A stretch of DNA of 8,953 nt from Bacteroidia bacterium (GCA_009930445.1 RZYD01000081.1:1-8953); one strand, 5' to 3'; counted from the stretch's first letter, positions 1-7,756 are shown. The notes: generated by a model from the sequence alone, not told the origin. Numbers and translations: made by a program.

Positions 1-1355
1 GCCAAAAGTCGGCTCAATTTTAATCGTCCTTCCTGCGCAATGGCAATTCCATTTGTAATCACCCGTCCGATTTCTACAGGCGAATGAAAGGATCCCCCAT
101 GAGACGCAGCAGCATAATCCCAGCGCCATTGAGCATGACGAATATCCAGTAAAATATCTTTCATTTGATCCTCTGTGGCACCGGAATCCCAGGCATATTT
201 TGCCTCCACATGCGCACGAACAAGTAATTCTTCCAGTTTATCTCTGTTCTCAATAATTTTATCCTGACGCGAATATACATCTTCCACTAAAAGGGCAGTT
301 TCTTCGCGATGACATACCTGACAGGAAGAAGAAATATCATTTAACGGGCTTTGCATGTGATGGTCGGTAAATTTTTGTCCGCCTTCACTTTTAAACGGCA
401 TGTGACAATCAGCACAAGCCACGCCTCTACTAGCATGCGTGCCCGTCAGATATACCTCATATCCAGGGTGTTGAGCTTTGAGCATCGGGGCTTGGGACAA
501 TTGATGTTTCCAGTCGTAAAATTCTATGCTATCATAATACAGTTCCATTTCATCAGCTGAAAACCCCTTATCCCATGGAAAAGTCAAATATTGGGCACCC
601 TTAACCACATCCGGGCTAAAATAATATTCCACATGGCACTGAGCACACACCAGTGATCGCATTTCCTGATGGGTAACCTGAGAAACATCCTTTCCCTGGC
701 GTTGAAAAGCTTCCATTAACGCGGGTCTGCTGATTCTCAAATTCATGGTTTCTGCGTCGTGACAATCAGCGCAACCGATATGGTTGACTATTTCATGCCC
801 TTTTGTTTCCCAGGTCCCGGAATAAAAGGCAGCTACCCCCTGCGTAAAATCGCCTGTTTCTTCAATAAGCTGATTCATTAACCTTGGCACATCCGGGCTT
901 TTGCAAGTCCAACATGTATTGGGCATTGGGCTAACTTGTTCTTCAATCGGGGCGCCAGTGCGCAAAATATTACGAATATCGTCAATAGCATAATAATGGC
1001 CGCGTCCCTGATTGTATTCTTTAGAGAAGCTGTATCCTGCCCACAACACGACCATTCGGGGATCCACCTCCAGCATATCAATCATAGCAGAACCATTGTA
1101 TTTGCTTTTAAAATCGGCGTTGGCAGTTTGTAAATAGGATTGGTACTGACGAGGAAAATTTTTTCCCCACACACTGTTTCGGGGTTCAAACTGTCCATGT
1201 TCGACTTCAGGAGTATAGGCAAAAACAGCTTCGGCACGGCGTTCAACCACTTCTGACGCCAGAAGGCCAAGAAAAAAAACCATCACGATAGTTAGAAGAA
1301 AAAGGGTCCATCCTTTCCAGGGTTTTTCTTTAATTTGTTGACTAATTGGTTTCAT
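1..1355 (-). CDS. nrfA: Cytochrome c552 nitrite reductase, ammonia-forming (partial, C-terminus beyond window)
   Basis: Catalyses the six-electron reduction of nitrite to ammonium on the outer side of the cytoplasmic membrane. The frame is open from the ATG at 1355 to the window edge (451 codons). All five haem sites are visible. The catalytic haem has CWTCK (148-152), with the NrfA-specific lysine ligand. The other four are CADCH (195-199), CAQCH (237-241), CADCH (314-318) and CQVCH (345-349). Arg132 lies 20 residues before the haem lysine, as the active-site arginine does in known NrfA. Glu243-Tyr244 after haem 3 and the KAQH block (293-296) supply the calcium ligands plus active-site Tyr and His. 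Residues about 16-34 form an N-terminal hydrophobic segment, a signal peptide or an uncleaved anchor. By memory of E. coli NrfA, roughly 50 C-terminal residues are missing. It starts 10 bases after the nrfH stop, so the two are an operon. No good ribosome binding site is seen. Confidence 0.97.
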   Translation of the reverse strand, partial: MKPISQQIKEKPWKGWTLFLLTIVMVFFLGLLASEVVERRAEAVFAYTPEVEHGQFEPRNSVWGKNFPRQYQSYLQTANADFKSKYNGSAMIDMLEVDPRMVVLWAGYSFSKEYNQGRGHYYAIDDIRNILRTGAPIEEQVSPMPNTCWTCKSPDVPRLMNQLIEETGDFTQGVAAFYSGTWETKGHEIVNHIGCADCHDAETMNLRISRPALMEAFQRQGKDVSQVTHQEMRSLVCAQCHVEYYFSPDVVKGAQYLTFPWDKGFSADEMELYYDSIEFYDWKHQLSQAPMLKAQHPGYEVYLTGTHASRGVACADCHMPFKSEGGQKFTDHHMQSPLNDISSSCQVCHREETALLVEDVYSRQDKIIENRDKLEELLVRAHVEAKYAWDSGATEDQMKDILLDIRHAQWRWDYAAASHGGSFHSPVEIGRVITNGIAIAQEGRLKLSRLL

Positions 1356-1365
1356 ATCCGATCGA

Positions 1366-1947
1366 TTAATGTTTTTCAAAAATTGATTTCAGCCATTCTG
1401 GCACTGGAGTTTCGGGTAAAGGCACCCGTGCGTCAGGAACACTGGACAGGCTATTTACCCTTCCATGAGGAACTTCGCGATGACATTCCCAACACTCCCG
1501 TTCGGTTCTGTGCACATCAAACACCATAGTTTTGGTTAAAAGTTTATGATCTTTAAGTAACTCTTGATGACACCGGATACAATTATTCCGTACCGCCTTT
1601 TTACCGGCTTCTTTAATAAAAATAACCTGCGGTTCAGCCCGAAGCGTAAAGATTGTCGCGTGGCGCAAACCATCCATAGCCTTAAAATAATACTTATTTA
1701 CAACATTATTATGGGGCACATGACAGTCGTTGCAATGCGCACGTTCGCGATGAGAGCTGTGAAACCAAGTAGCGTATTGAGGTGTCATGATATGACAATT
1801 CACGCAAGTTTCAGGATTATCGGACAAATAGGAAGGAGCGCGTGAAATATAAAAAAGGAAACAGCCCAATCCAACAAAAATCCCCAGCAAAAGAATTACC
1901 GGTAAGAGCCATTTTACAGGTGGTAAAAATTTTTTAATTAACTGCAT
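1366..1947 (-). CDS. nrfH: NrfH, tetrahaem membrane quinol dehydrogenase of nitrite reductase
   Basis: NapC/NirT-family cytochrome that oxidises menaquinol and hands electrons to NrfA in a membrane-bound complex. The 193-residue product has a basic N-terminus and one transmembrane helix at about 13-33. A periplasmic domain follows with four haem motifs: CVNCH (48-52), CNDCH (72-76), CIRCH (123-127) and CWECH (152-156). Haem 1 has the NrfH form CxxCHxM, with Met54 as likely ligand. Lys85 and Asp92 are spaced seven apart, like Lys82 and Asp89 near haems 2 and 1 of Desulfovibrio NrfH; that match is by spacing only. I chose the ATG at 1947 because the 11 upstream codons begin with TTG and the ATG places a short charged N-terminus directly before the helix. 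No strong Shine-Dalgarno is visible. The gene lies just upstream of nrfA, in the usual nrfHA order. Confidence 0.95.
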   Translation of the reverse strand: MQLIKKFLPPVKWLLPVILLLGIFVGLGCFLFYISRAPSYLSDNPETCVNCHIMTPQYATWFHSSHRERAHCNDCHVPHNNVVNKYYFKAMDGLRHATIFTLRAEPQVIFIKEAGKKAVRNNCIRCHQELLKDHKLLTKTMVFDVHRTERECWECHREVPHGRVNSLSSVPDARVPLPETPVPEWLKSIFEKH

Positions 1948-1995
1948 AGCACATATTCTAAATAGGAATAAGGTGTTCAAAAATCCGAAACAGAA

Positions 1996-2014
1996 TGATA
2001 AACAATCATTATCA
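1996..2014. promoter_or_regulatory. Nested palindrome upstream of nrfH, candidate operator
   Basis: The sequence reads TGATAA, seven bases, TTATCA. A second symmetrical pair, AATGAT/ATCATT with a five-base spacer, lies at 1994-2010. It is about 50-65 bases upstream of the nrfH ATG, where an activator of nitrite respiration would bind. It resembles a CRP/FNR-type site (TGAT...ATCA) but its spacing differs from the classical FNR box. A GATTTTTG on the minus strand at 1978-1985 is a near match to the Bacteroidota -7 box TAnnTTTG. The symmetry is seen; the regulatory role is inferred. Confidence 0.35.
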
Positions 2015-2136
2015 AAGAAATAATCTGATTTTTTACTAAATAAAATAAGAGCATTGGCTATTAAGTCTTCAAGATGAATTTCTAGCGAAAAATAAAAAAA
2101 AATAACAACATTTTCACACGTTCATAGTAATTTAGC

Positions 2137-2151
2137 ACAATTCTAAATTGT
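2137..2151. promoter_or_regulatory. 15-bp palindrome upstream of nitroreductase, candidate operator
   Basis: ACAATT, three bases (CTA), AATTGT is a perfect inverted repeat with six-base arms, 58 bases upstream of the nitroreductase ATG. An AT-rich TATATATAAATAAA tract follows and could be a promoter, although it does not match TAnnTTTG. The spacing suits a dimeric repressor. In DNA this AT-rich a chance palindrome is possible. Confidence 0.3.
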
Positions 2152-2209
2152 CATGAGAATTATATATAAATAAATGGGAAACACAAAAAATAATCATAAT
2201 TCATAAGAG

Positions 2210-2746
2210 ATGGATTTTTTAACCTTAGTAAATCAGCGTCAAAGTGACAGGTCATATTTACCAAAAGCAATTGAAAATGAAAAGCTTGATAAAATTTTGG
2301 AATGTGGGTGCCTTGCACCCTCGGCCTGCAATGCACAACCCTGGAAATTTATTGTGGTGGAATCCCCCCCCATCCGGGAAAAAGTGGCCGAAGCTGCAAA
2401 AGGGCTGGGCATGAATAAATGGGCAGGACAAGCTCCTGTAATCATTGTCGTCGTAGAAGAGCGCCCAAATTTGAGTAGTTTGGCAGGGGGTTTTGTGAAA
2501 AATAAACATTTTCCTTTCATTGACATTGGAATTGCAGTAGGGAATATATGCCTTGCGGCCACCGAAGAAGGACTGGGTTCATGTATTATGGGATGGTTTG
2601 ACGAGAAAAAGATCAAAAAGACGTTAGGAATACCTGCCGGGAAGCGGGTTCCGTTACTAATATCCATTGGGTATCCTGCCGGAACAAAACGAAAAAAAAT
2701 CCGAAAAGACACATCAAACACAATTAGTTATAATACATATAAATAG
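2210..2746 (+). CDS. Nitroreductase-family FMN oxidoreductase
   Basis: Small FMN-dependent NAD(P)H oxidoreductase of the nitroreductase fold, cytoplasmic and normally a homodimer. The 178-residue length is typical. Visible family blocks are the N-terminal FMN-phosphate motif RQSDRSY (10-16), APSACNAQPW (36-45), the buried helix before GLGSCIMGW (121-129), and SIGYPA (152-157). A basic stretch then leads to a C-terminus ending in SYNTYK, like the usual end of this family. The family includes reductases of nitroaromatics, quinones and flavins, and the true substrate cannot be read from sequence. It is transcribed away from nrfHA across a 262-base spacer, so shared regulation is possible but unproven. 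The start is the ATG at 2210; only a weak purine tract (AAGAG) precedes it. A separate transcription unit is likely. Confidence 0.9.
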   Translation: MDFLTLVNQRQSDRSYLPKAIENEKLDKILECGCLAPSACNAQPWKFIVVESPPIREKVAEAAKGLGMNKWAGQAPVIIVVVEERPNLSSLAGGFVKNKHFPFIDIGIAVGNICLAATEEGLGSCIMGWFDEKKIKKTLGIPAGKRVPLLISIGYPAGTKRKKIRKDTSNTISYNTYK

Positions 2747-2748
2747 GC

Positions 2749-2776
2749 AAAAAAAGTCCCCGGGGGCCCGGGGCAC
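2749..2776 (-). terminator. Rho-independent terminator for the Spy-like gene
   Basis: A GC hairpin with seven-base perfect arms (CCCCGGG at 2758-2764, CCCGGGG at 2767-2773) extends by a GT/AC pair around one bulged C. Read on the minus strand it is followed by seven T (2749-2755), the classical intrinsic terminator layout. It therefore ends transcripts of the gene at 2864-3277. On the plus strand no T tract follows, so any stop of nitroreductase transcripts here would be weaker. Confidence 0.8.
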
Positions 2777-2781
2777 AAAAC

Positions 2782-2797
2782 CTAACCAACTAACCAA
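2782..2797 (+). repeat. Tandem 8-bp repeat CTAACCAA x2
   Basis: Two exact copies of CTAACCAA stand next to each other a few bases after the terminator hairpin. A purine-rich AAGGAAGG and an ATG (2833) opening a four-codon frame follow on the plus strand. It looks like an mRNA leader without a gene; its function is unknown. Confidence 0.5.
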
Positions 2798-2863
2798 AAT
2801 ATAGAGAAGATAATTTAAGGAAGGACAATTTAATGTTTAAATATTAGCAATAATCATACCAAA

Positions 2864-3277
2864 CTACATACGCCCTTTTTTTCGATCACCACGAAAATCG
2901 TTACGGCAATCCTTCTGACGATTCATTGGCATTTTGTTACATCGTTGCATCAAAATTAGTTTTTTATACTGATCTTCAGTGAGCACTTTTTGCAACTGTG
3001 CTTCATGCGCAGCGCGAAGTTTTTTCATCTCATCAAACTTTTTTTCCCGCAGACCTTGCATTTCCTGATGCACATTATCTATTTGGGTAGCGTGGTCGAG
3101 ATTAATTTTTTCAACTTCCTTCATCTGGTCTTTCGAAAGATCAAGTTCAGCGTACATATGTTTCGTCATTTGCTGTGCCTTTTCTTCGGGATCCATTTGA
3201 TATTTTCCCTGAGCAAAGGCAATAAAAGGTACAATAAGAATAAGAACTGCAATAAAACTTTTAACTAACGTTTTCAT
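2864..3277 (-). CDS. Small exported Spy/CpxP-like LTxxQ protein
   Basis: Probable periplasmic protein of the Spy/CpxP group, whose known members are chaperones or envelope-stress sensors. The 137-residue product has a signal peptide at about 1-22 ending in AFA before Gln23. A charged, mostly helical body follows, carrying two copies of the family LTxxQ signature: LSKDQ (47-51) and LTEDQ (99-103). In Spy these motifs cap the two halves of a curved helical dimer. The tail is strongly basic, rich in Arg, Lys and Asn, with two cysteines (113 and 124), so a disulfide is possible. A clear ribosome binding site, GGAGG at about 3282-3286, supports the ATG at 3277. The gene lies downstream of the tRNA on the same strand and ends at the hairpin 2749-2776. 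The chaperone role is family inference; metal binding is another option. Confidence 0.75.
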   Translation of the reverse strand: MKTLVKSFIAVLILIVPFIAFAQGKYQMDPEEKAQQMTKHMYAELDLSKDQMKEVEKINLDHATQIDNVHQEMQGLREKKFDEMKKLRAAHEAQLQKVLTEDQYKKLILMQRCNKMPMNRQKDCRNDFRGDRKKGRM

Positions 3278-3421
3278 TTTTCCTCCGTTTTAAAATTTAA
3301 CATGAAACTATTTACATATCAAATCTTAGACCTTCGCAAGCCCGGTTTAATTCCGGAGGTACATAAATAAAACTCCAAAAACCAAATATTATTGTGTTAA
3401 AAAAGGTTAAAATCAATGTTG

Positions 3422-3493
3422 TAGCCTCACCTGGACTCGAACCAGAATCTGAAGTTTAGGAAACTTCCGTTCTATCCCTTGAACTATGAGGCC
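3422..3493 (-). tRNA. tRNA-Arg (anticodon CCT)
   Basis: The minus strand folds into a full 72-base cloverleaf. The acceptor arm is GGCCTCA/TGAGGCT with a terminal G-T pair, and the D arm is GTTC/GAAC with a GG-containing loop. The anticodon arm is GAAGT/ACTTC with loop TTCCTAA, giving anticodon CCT (3458-3460) and reading AGG. A four-base variable loop precedes the T arm, TCTGG/CCAGG with loop TTCGAGT. The discriminator base is A, and CCA is not encoded. tRNA-Arg(CCT) genes are known integration sites, but no integrase or duplicated 3' end is seen here. Confidence 0.95.
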
Positions 3494-3692
3494 CTAATGG
3501 TAATACATACAAAATCAACGCATTAAAACACGGGCCAATCCAATATTTCTTTTTTAAATCACCACAAAAGTAATAATTAATTCCTGCAATCCAAAAGATT
3601 ACGAGCAATCCATTATGCCATGTTTCAAAACGAAAAAGAAAGCAGAATACAATGAAAAACCACATCACAGACTAATCTAAAAAAATGCGCAG

Positions 3693-3700
3693 TATATTTG
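3693..3700 (+). promoter_or_regulatory. Bacteroidota-type -7 box for the TetM-like gene
   Basis: TATATTTG matches the TAnnTTTG -7 consensus exactly and ends 18 bases before the ATG at 3719, which would give a leader of roughly a dozen bases. No TTG is found at the expected -33 distance, so this is a half match. It argues for ATG 3719 over an upstream TTG at 3698 that overlaps the box. Confidence 0.45.
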
Positions 3701-3718
3701 TTGCTTCGTATTAAGAAT

Positions 3719-5710
3719 ATGGAAAACCCGATCAGGAACATAGGTCTTTTAGCACATGTAGATGCAGGTAAAACAACACTAACAGAGAATTTATTGTTTT
3801 GCGCAGGCGCATTACGGCGGCGAGGCGATGTAGATGCAGGAACGACTACAACGGATGCCATGGATCTGGAAAAGGCACGTGGAATTTCCATCCGTGCGGC
3901 TTCCGTATCCTTTCGATGGAAGGGATCCCTTATTAATCTTATGGATACACCAGGCCATCCGGATTTTATTTCCGAAGTCGAACGATCTCTTTCCGTTATT
4001 GATGGAGCTATTCTGGTCGTTTCCGCAGTGGAGGGAATACAATCGCAGACATATATTCTCTGGCAGGCGCTGAACAGGATCTCAATTCCAACACTAATTG
4101 TTATAAATAAAACCGACCGACCCGGAGCAGATTCACAGCGGGTAGTCCAACAACTGGAAAAAGAACTAAGAATAAAACCCGTCATTACTCATGCAACACA
4201 GGGCGAAGGGTCTCCTACAGCCAAAACATACAACATCTGGCTCGAGAAAACAGAATCAAATGCGGCTTTTCGGATAAAGACAGAAGAGTCTCTAGCTTCA
4301 AATCACGACAAATTTCTGGAATTATATTTAAATGGGTACTCTTTTTCCTGGCAAGAAATTAAAAGTCAAATCAAGCAACAAACCATGAAATGTGAAGTAG
4401 TTCCTATTCTGAGCACCATTGCAAAAAAATACGAAGGAACAGAGGATCTACTGACAGCTATCACGGACTATTTTGCTCCTGCTATGCCAACTTTATCAAA
4501 CGATAAGGTAGCCGGAATCGTTTTCAAAGTAGAGCACGACCCGGTAAACGGCCGATTGGCACATGTGAGGCTTTTCAATGGGAAAATCAATACCAAGGAG
4601 ATTATCTTTAATTTTACACAGAAAAAAGATATTAAAATAGCTTCCATAAAGAAAAAATTTACAAACCGACAGGAAGATTACGGGGCACTTGGATGTGGCG
4701 ACATAGGAATTCTGGGAGGCATCCCTTGGATAAGACCGGGAGATATTTTGGGTGATCCGAAAGGCATACGACATCACAGTTCGCTCCTGACACCAGTATT
4801 AGCCCTTCAGATACATCCCGAAAACGATGCAGATTATGGTAAACTGGGCATGGCATTGGAAATTTTGGATGCAGAGGATCCTCATCTGAATTATAGCTGG
4901 TTTAAGGAAGAAAAGAAAATGCAACTAACCCTAACAGGCCCCATACGGATACAAATTATTTGTTCAGAATTACTTACAAGGTTCGGACTAAAAGTATTAC
5001 TGGATGAGCCCACCGTTATTTATAAGGAAAGTCCGGAATCACAGGCTACGGGGTATGTAGAATATACAATGCCAAAGCCATGCTGGGCTGTCTTGGCATT
5101 CAGAATCGAACCCGGAGAGCCAGGGAGCGGAATTACCTACCGATCAGAAATAGGAGTAAATAAAATTCAAAAGAAATACCAAAATGAAATAGAAAAAACA
5201 GTTCCGAAAGCGCTGGAGCAAGGATTAAAAGGATGGGAAGTTACCGATATCGTCATCACGCTGATTGATGGAGAAGATCATCCCATGCATTCTCGTCCTG
5301 GTGATTTCATTCTTGCTACGCCTATGGGGATCATGAACGCACTCAAAAAATCAGGAACACGGTTACTCGAACCTGTCTATAGGTTTCACATCATTGCGCC
5401 TGAGTCGTATCTGGGAAAAATTGCAGGAGATATACATCTTATGCGTGGAACATTTGAAACGCCTGTTTTTGAAGATACGCTCGTAAAAATTTCCGGAACG
5501 CTTCCGGTAGCAACGAGTCTGGATTATGGAATAAAATTAAGTACTGCAACACAAGGCAAGGGAATTATCCGGTATACCTTTGCAGGTTATCAGGACTGTC
5601 CTCCCGGTGTGGGGAAAACACGACCATTCCGCGGAATAAATCCATTAGATAATAGCAAGTGGATATTACATCACAGAGGTGCCTACAAAGCAGATGAACG
5701 AAAATTCTAA
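3719..5710 (+). CDS. TetM/EF-G-type ribosomal protection GTPase, divergent
   Basis: Translational GTPase of the tetracycline ribosomal protection group, expected to act on the ribosome. The 663 residues are slightly longer than Tet(M). Domain I (about 1-255) carries the P-loop AHVDAGKT (12-19), the switch RGIS (54-57), DTPGH (76-80) and NKTD (130-133). Domain II starts near 262. Domain III (about 358-440) ends in DEPTVIYKES, as Tet(M) does. Domain IV (about 445-545) and domain V (from 550) follow. The domain IV loop reads GEDHPMHSRPGDF (518-530). It lacks the Tyr-Tyr-Ser-Pro-Val stretch that Tet(M) inserts at the tetracycline site, so resistance is uncertain. It may belong to a housekeeping TetM-like clade. 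I chose ATG 3719 from homology and the -7 box. It stands alone, not on a visible mobile element, and converges directly on metG. Confidence 0.85.
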   Translation: MENPIRNIGLLAHVDAGKTTLTENLLFCAGALRRRGDVDAGTTTTDAMDLEKARGISIRAASVSFRWKGSLINLMDTPGHPDFISEVERSLSVIDGAILVVSAVEGIQSQTYILWQALNRISIPTLIVINKTDRPGADSQRVVQQLEKELRIKPVITHATQGEGSPTAKTYNIWLEKTESNAAFRIKTEESLASNHDKFLELYLNGYSFSWQEIKSQIKQQTMKCEVVPILSTIAKKYEGTEDLLTAITDYFAPAMPTLSNDKVAGIVFKVEHDPVNGRLAHVRLFNGKINTKEIIFNFTQKKDIKIASIKKKFTNRQEDYGALGCGDIGILGGIPWIRPGDILGDPKGIRHHSSLLTPVLALQIHPENDADYGKLGMALEILDAEDPHLNYSWFKEEKKMQLTLTGPIRIQIICSELLTRFGLKVLLDEPTVIYKESPESQATGYVEYTMPKPCWAVLAFRIEPGEPGSGITYRSEIGVNKIQKKYQNEIEKTVPKALEQGLKGWEVTDIVITLIDGEDHPMHSRPGDFILATPMGIMNALKKSGTRLLEPVYRFHIIAPESYLGKIAGDIHLMRGTFETPVFEDTLVKISGTLPVATSLDYGIKLSTATQGKGIIRYTFAGYQDCPPGVGKTRPFRGINPLDNSKWILHHRGAYKADERKF

Positions 5711-7756
5711 CTACTTAATCGCACTACCATTATCAAAATCCTCTATTGGGCTCACGAAACACAGTTTACCAGCACTATTTTCTGCCATTAAAATCATTCC
5801 AGACGACACAATACCTTTTATTTCACGCGGGGCAAGATTAATTAAAACAGAAACCTTACGTCCTACTATTTCCTCTGGAGAATAATACGCCGCAATCCCC
5901 GAAACAATAATACGCTGGTCAATCCCCGTATCAACCAAAAGCTTCAATAATTTTTTTGTTTTAGGGACCTTCTCGGCTGCAATAATCGTGGCCGTTCGAA
6001 GATCCAAACGGGAAAAATCGTCATAAGAGATATCCGTTCGTTGCGGAATAATGTGACCAGCTGGGGAAGCATTCTTCAATTTTGTTTGAAGAAGCTTATC
6101 AACCTGATATTCAATGGCAGTATCTTCAATTTTCTCGAACAGCAATTCCGGTGTATTGACAGGATTTCCGAAAGGCAGAATTCCTGGATTTTCCGCATCA
6201 CACCAATTGAAAGTATTAATATTAAGAAAGCCACGTAACTTTGCTGCTGAAAAAGGCAAAAAAGGCTCAGATACAATGGAAAGCACGGCACAAATCCTTA
6301 GCGAAATATGCAAAACAGTTTTTACACGCTCCGGATCAGTTTTCCATATTTTCCAGGGTTCCTGATCCGTTAGATATTTATTCCCAAGTCTAGCGATATT
6401 CATCATTTCATTCAACGCCTCCCGGAACCGAAAACTTTCCAGACTTGATGCCACTTTTTGAGGCAAATAAACAAGATCGTTCAACACCGCCTGATCAGAA
6501 TCCGTTAAAGAATTGGGTTCTGGAACAACTCCACCAAAATACTTATGTGTCAGCACCAGTGTTCGATTCACGAAATTCCCGAAAACGGCTAATAATTCAT
6601 TGTTATTTCTGGCTTGAAAATCGCGCCATGTAAAATCATTATCCTTGGTTTCCGGTGCATTAGCCGTAAGAACATACCGCAGAACATCCTGTTTTCCGGG
6701 AAAATCAGCCAGGTATTCATGAAGCCAAACCGCCCAGTTTCTGGAAGTCGAAATTTTATCACCTTCAAGATTTAAAAATTCATTGGCAGGTACATTATCC
6801 GGAAAAATGTACGATCCTTCCGCTTTTAACATGGAAGGAAAAATAATGCAATGGAAGACAATATTGTCTTTACCAATAAAATGAATCATCCTTGTTTCCG
6901 GGTCTTTCCAATATTTTTCCCAGTCTGCAGTGAATTCTCGGGTTGCGGAAATATAGCCGATAGGGGCATCAAACCATACATAGAGAACCTTCCCTTCCGC
7001 ATCTTCGAGAGGAACCTTAACCCCCCAATCCAGGTCTCTGGTTACTGCACGGGGCTGAAGGCCTGCATCAATCCATGATTTACATTGACCATAAACATTT
7101 GGCTTCCATTCTTTATGTTCTTCAATAATCCATTCCCTCAGCCATGTTTCATACTGATCTAATGGCAAATACCAATGTTTGGTTTCGCGAAGAATCGGAA
7201 TATTCCCACTAATCGTCGATTTGGGATTTATTAAATCCGTTGCATTGAGTGATGTTCCACAATTCTCACACTGATCACCATACGCCTTTTCATTCCCGCA
7301 ATGGGGACAAGTTCCAGTAATATATCTATCGGCAAGAAACTGTTGTTTTTCTTCATCATAATACTGTTCTGTAATTTTCTCAATAAATTTTCCTGACAGA
7401 AATAATTTTTTAAAAAACTCACTTGCGGTTTTATGATGCAGAGAGGAAGAGGTACGGGAATAAATATCAAAAGAAATCCCAAATTCTTTAAATGAAGATT
7501 TAATTATCGCATGGTATTTATCAACAATATCCTGTGGGGAAACGCCTTCTTTAGTGGCACGGATAGTGATTGGAACACCATGTTCATCGGAGCCGCCAAT
7601 GAAAATCACATCCTTCCCTTTCATCCGCAAATAACGCACATAAATATCCGCAGGGACATAAACACCGGCAAGATGACCAATATGAACTGGCCCATTGGCA
7701 TAGGGCAAGGCAGAAGTAACCAAAACTCGCCGGAAAGATTTCGATGTGTTTTTCAT
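5711..7756 (-). CDS. metG: Methionyl-tRNA synthetase
   Basis: Charges tRNA-Met with methionine in the cytoplasm, for both initiation and elongation. The 681-residue product is full length. The Rossmann catalytic domain has HIGH (25-28). The inserted knuckle has four zinc cysteines at 150, 153, 163 and 166. The second signature is KISTS (334-338), a variant of KMSKS usual in this phylum. The helical anticodon-binding domain (about 365-545) includes GNFVNR (393-398) and QEPWK (465-469). A C-terminal OB-fold tRNA-binding and dimerisation domain (about 578-681) begins with DFSRLDLR. The start is the ATG at 7756; there is no clear Shine-Dalgarno, but a promoter lies just upstream. Its stop codon touches that of the TetM-like gene, so the two transcripts must overlap or end inside each other's genes. 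Confidence 0.98.
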   Translation of the reverse strand: MKNTSKSFRRVLVTSALPYANGPVHIGHLAGVYVPADIYVRYLRMKGKDVIFIGGSDEHGVPITIRATKEGVSPQDIVDKYHAIIKSSFKEFGISFDIYSRTSSSLHHKTASEFFKKLFLSGKFIEKITEQYYDEEKQQFLADRYITGTCPHCGNEKAYGDQCENCGTSLNATDLINPKSTISGNIPILRETKHWYLPLDQYETWLREWIIEEHKEWKPNVYGQCKSWIDAGLQPRAVTRDLDWGVKVPLEDAEGKVLYVWFDAPIGYISATREFTADWEKYWKDPETRMIHFIGKDNIVFHCIIFPSMLKAEGSYIFPDNVPANEFLNLEGDKISTSRNWAVWLHEYLADFPGKQDVLRYVLTANAPETKDNDFTWRDFQARNNNELLAVFGNFVNRTLVLTHKYFGGVVPEPNSLTDSDQAVLNDLVYLPQKVASSLESFRFREALNEMMNIARLGNKYLTDQEPWKIWKTDPERVKTVLHISLRICAVLSIVSEPFLPFSAAKLRGFLNINTFNWCDAENPGILPFGNPVNTPELLFEKIEDTAIEYQVDKLLQTKLKNASPAGHIIPQRTDISYDDFSRLDLRTATIIAAEKVPKTKKLLKLLVDTGIDQRIIVSGIAAYYSPEEIVGRKVSVLINLAPREIKGIVSSGMILMAENSAGKLCFVSPIEDFDNGSAIK

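Noticed and set aside
334..1133. Short open frames within 1-1355 on both strands
   Set aside because: They are shadows of nrfA, whose continuous minus-strand frame with five haem motifs covers the whole stretch.
2239..2721. 160-codon open frame on the minus strand inside the nitroreductase gene
   Set aside because: It is antisense to a gene with clear family motifs, and its translation has no recognisable domain.
3300..3360. Possible structured leader (CCGG...CCGG and ACCT...AGGT pairings) upstream of the Spy-like gene
   Set aside because: The stems are only four bases and interrupted, and no known riboswitch motif is recognisable.
3422..3493. tRNA-Arg as the edge of an integrated island
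   Set aside because: No integrase, no repeated tRNA 3' end and no change of gene type are seen nearby; the flanking genes look like ordinary chromosome.
3625..4185. 186-codon open frame on the minus strand opposite the start of the TetM-like gene
   Set aside because: It lies antisense to conserved GTPase motifs, has a Ser/Arg-rich low-information composition and no recognisable domain.
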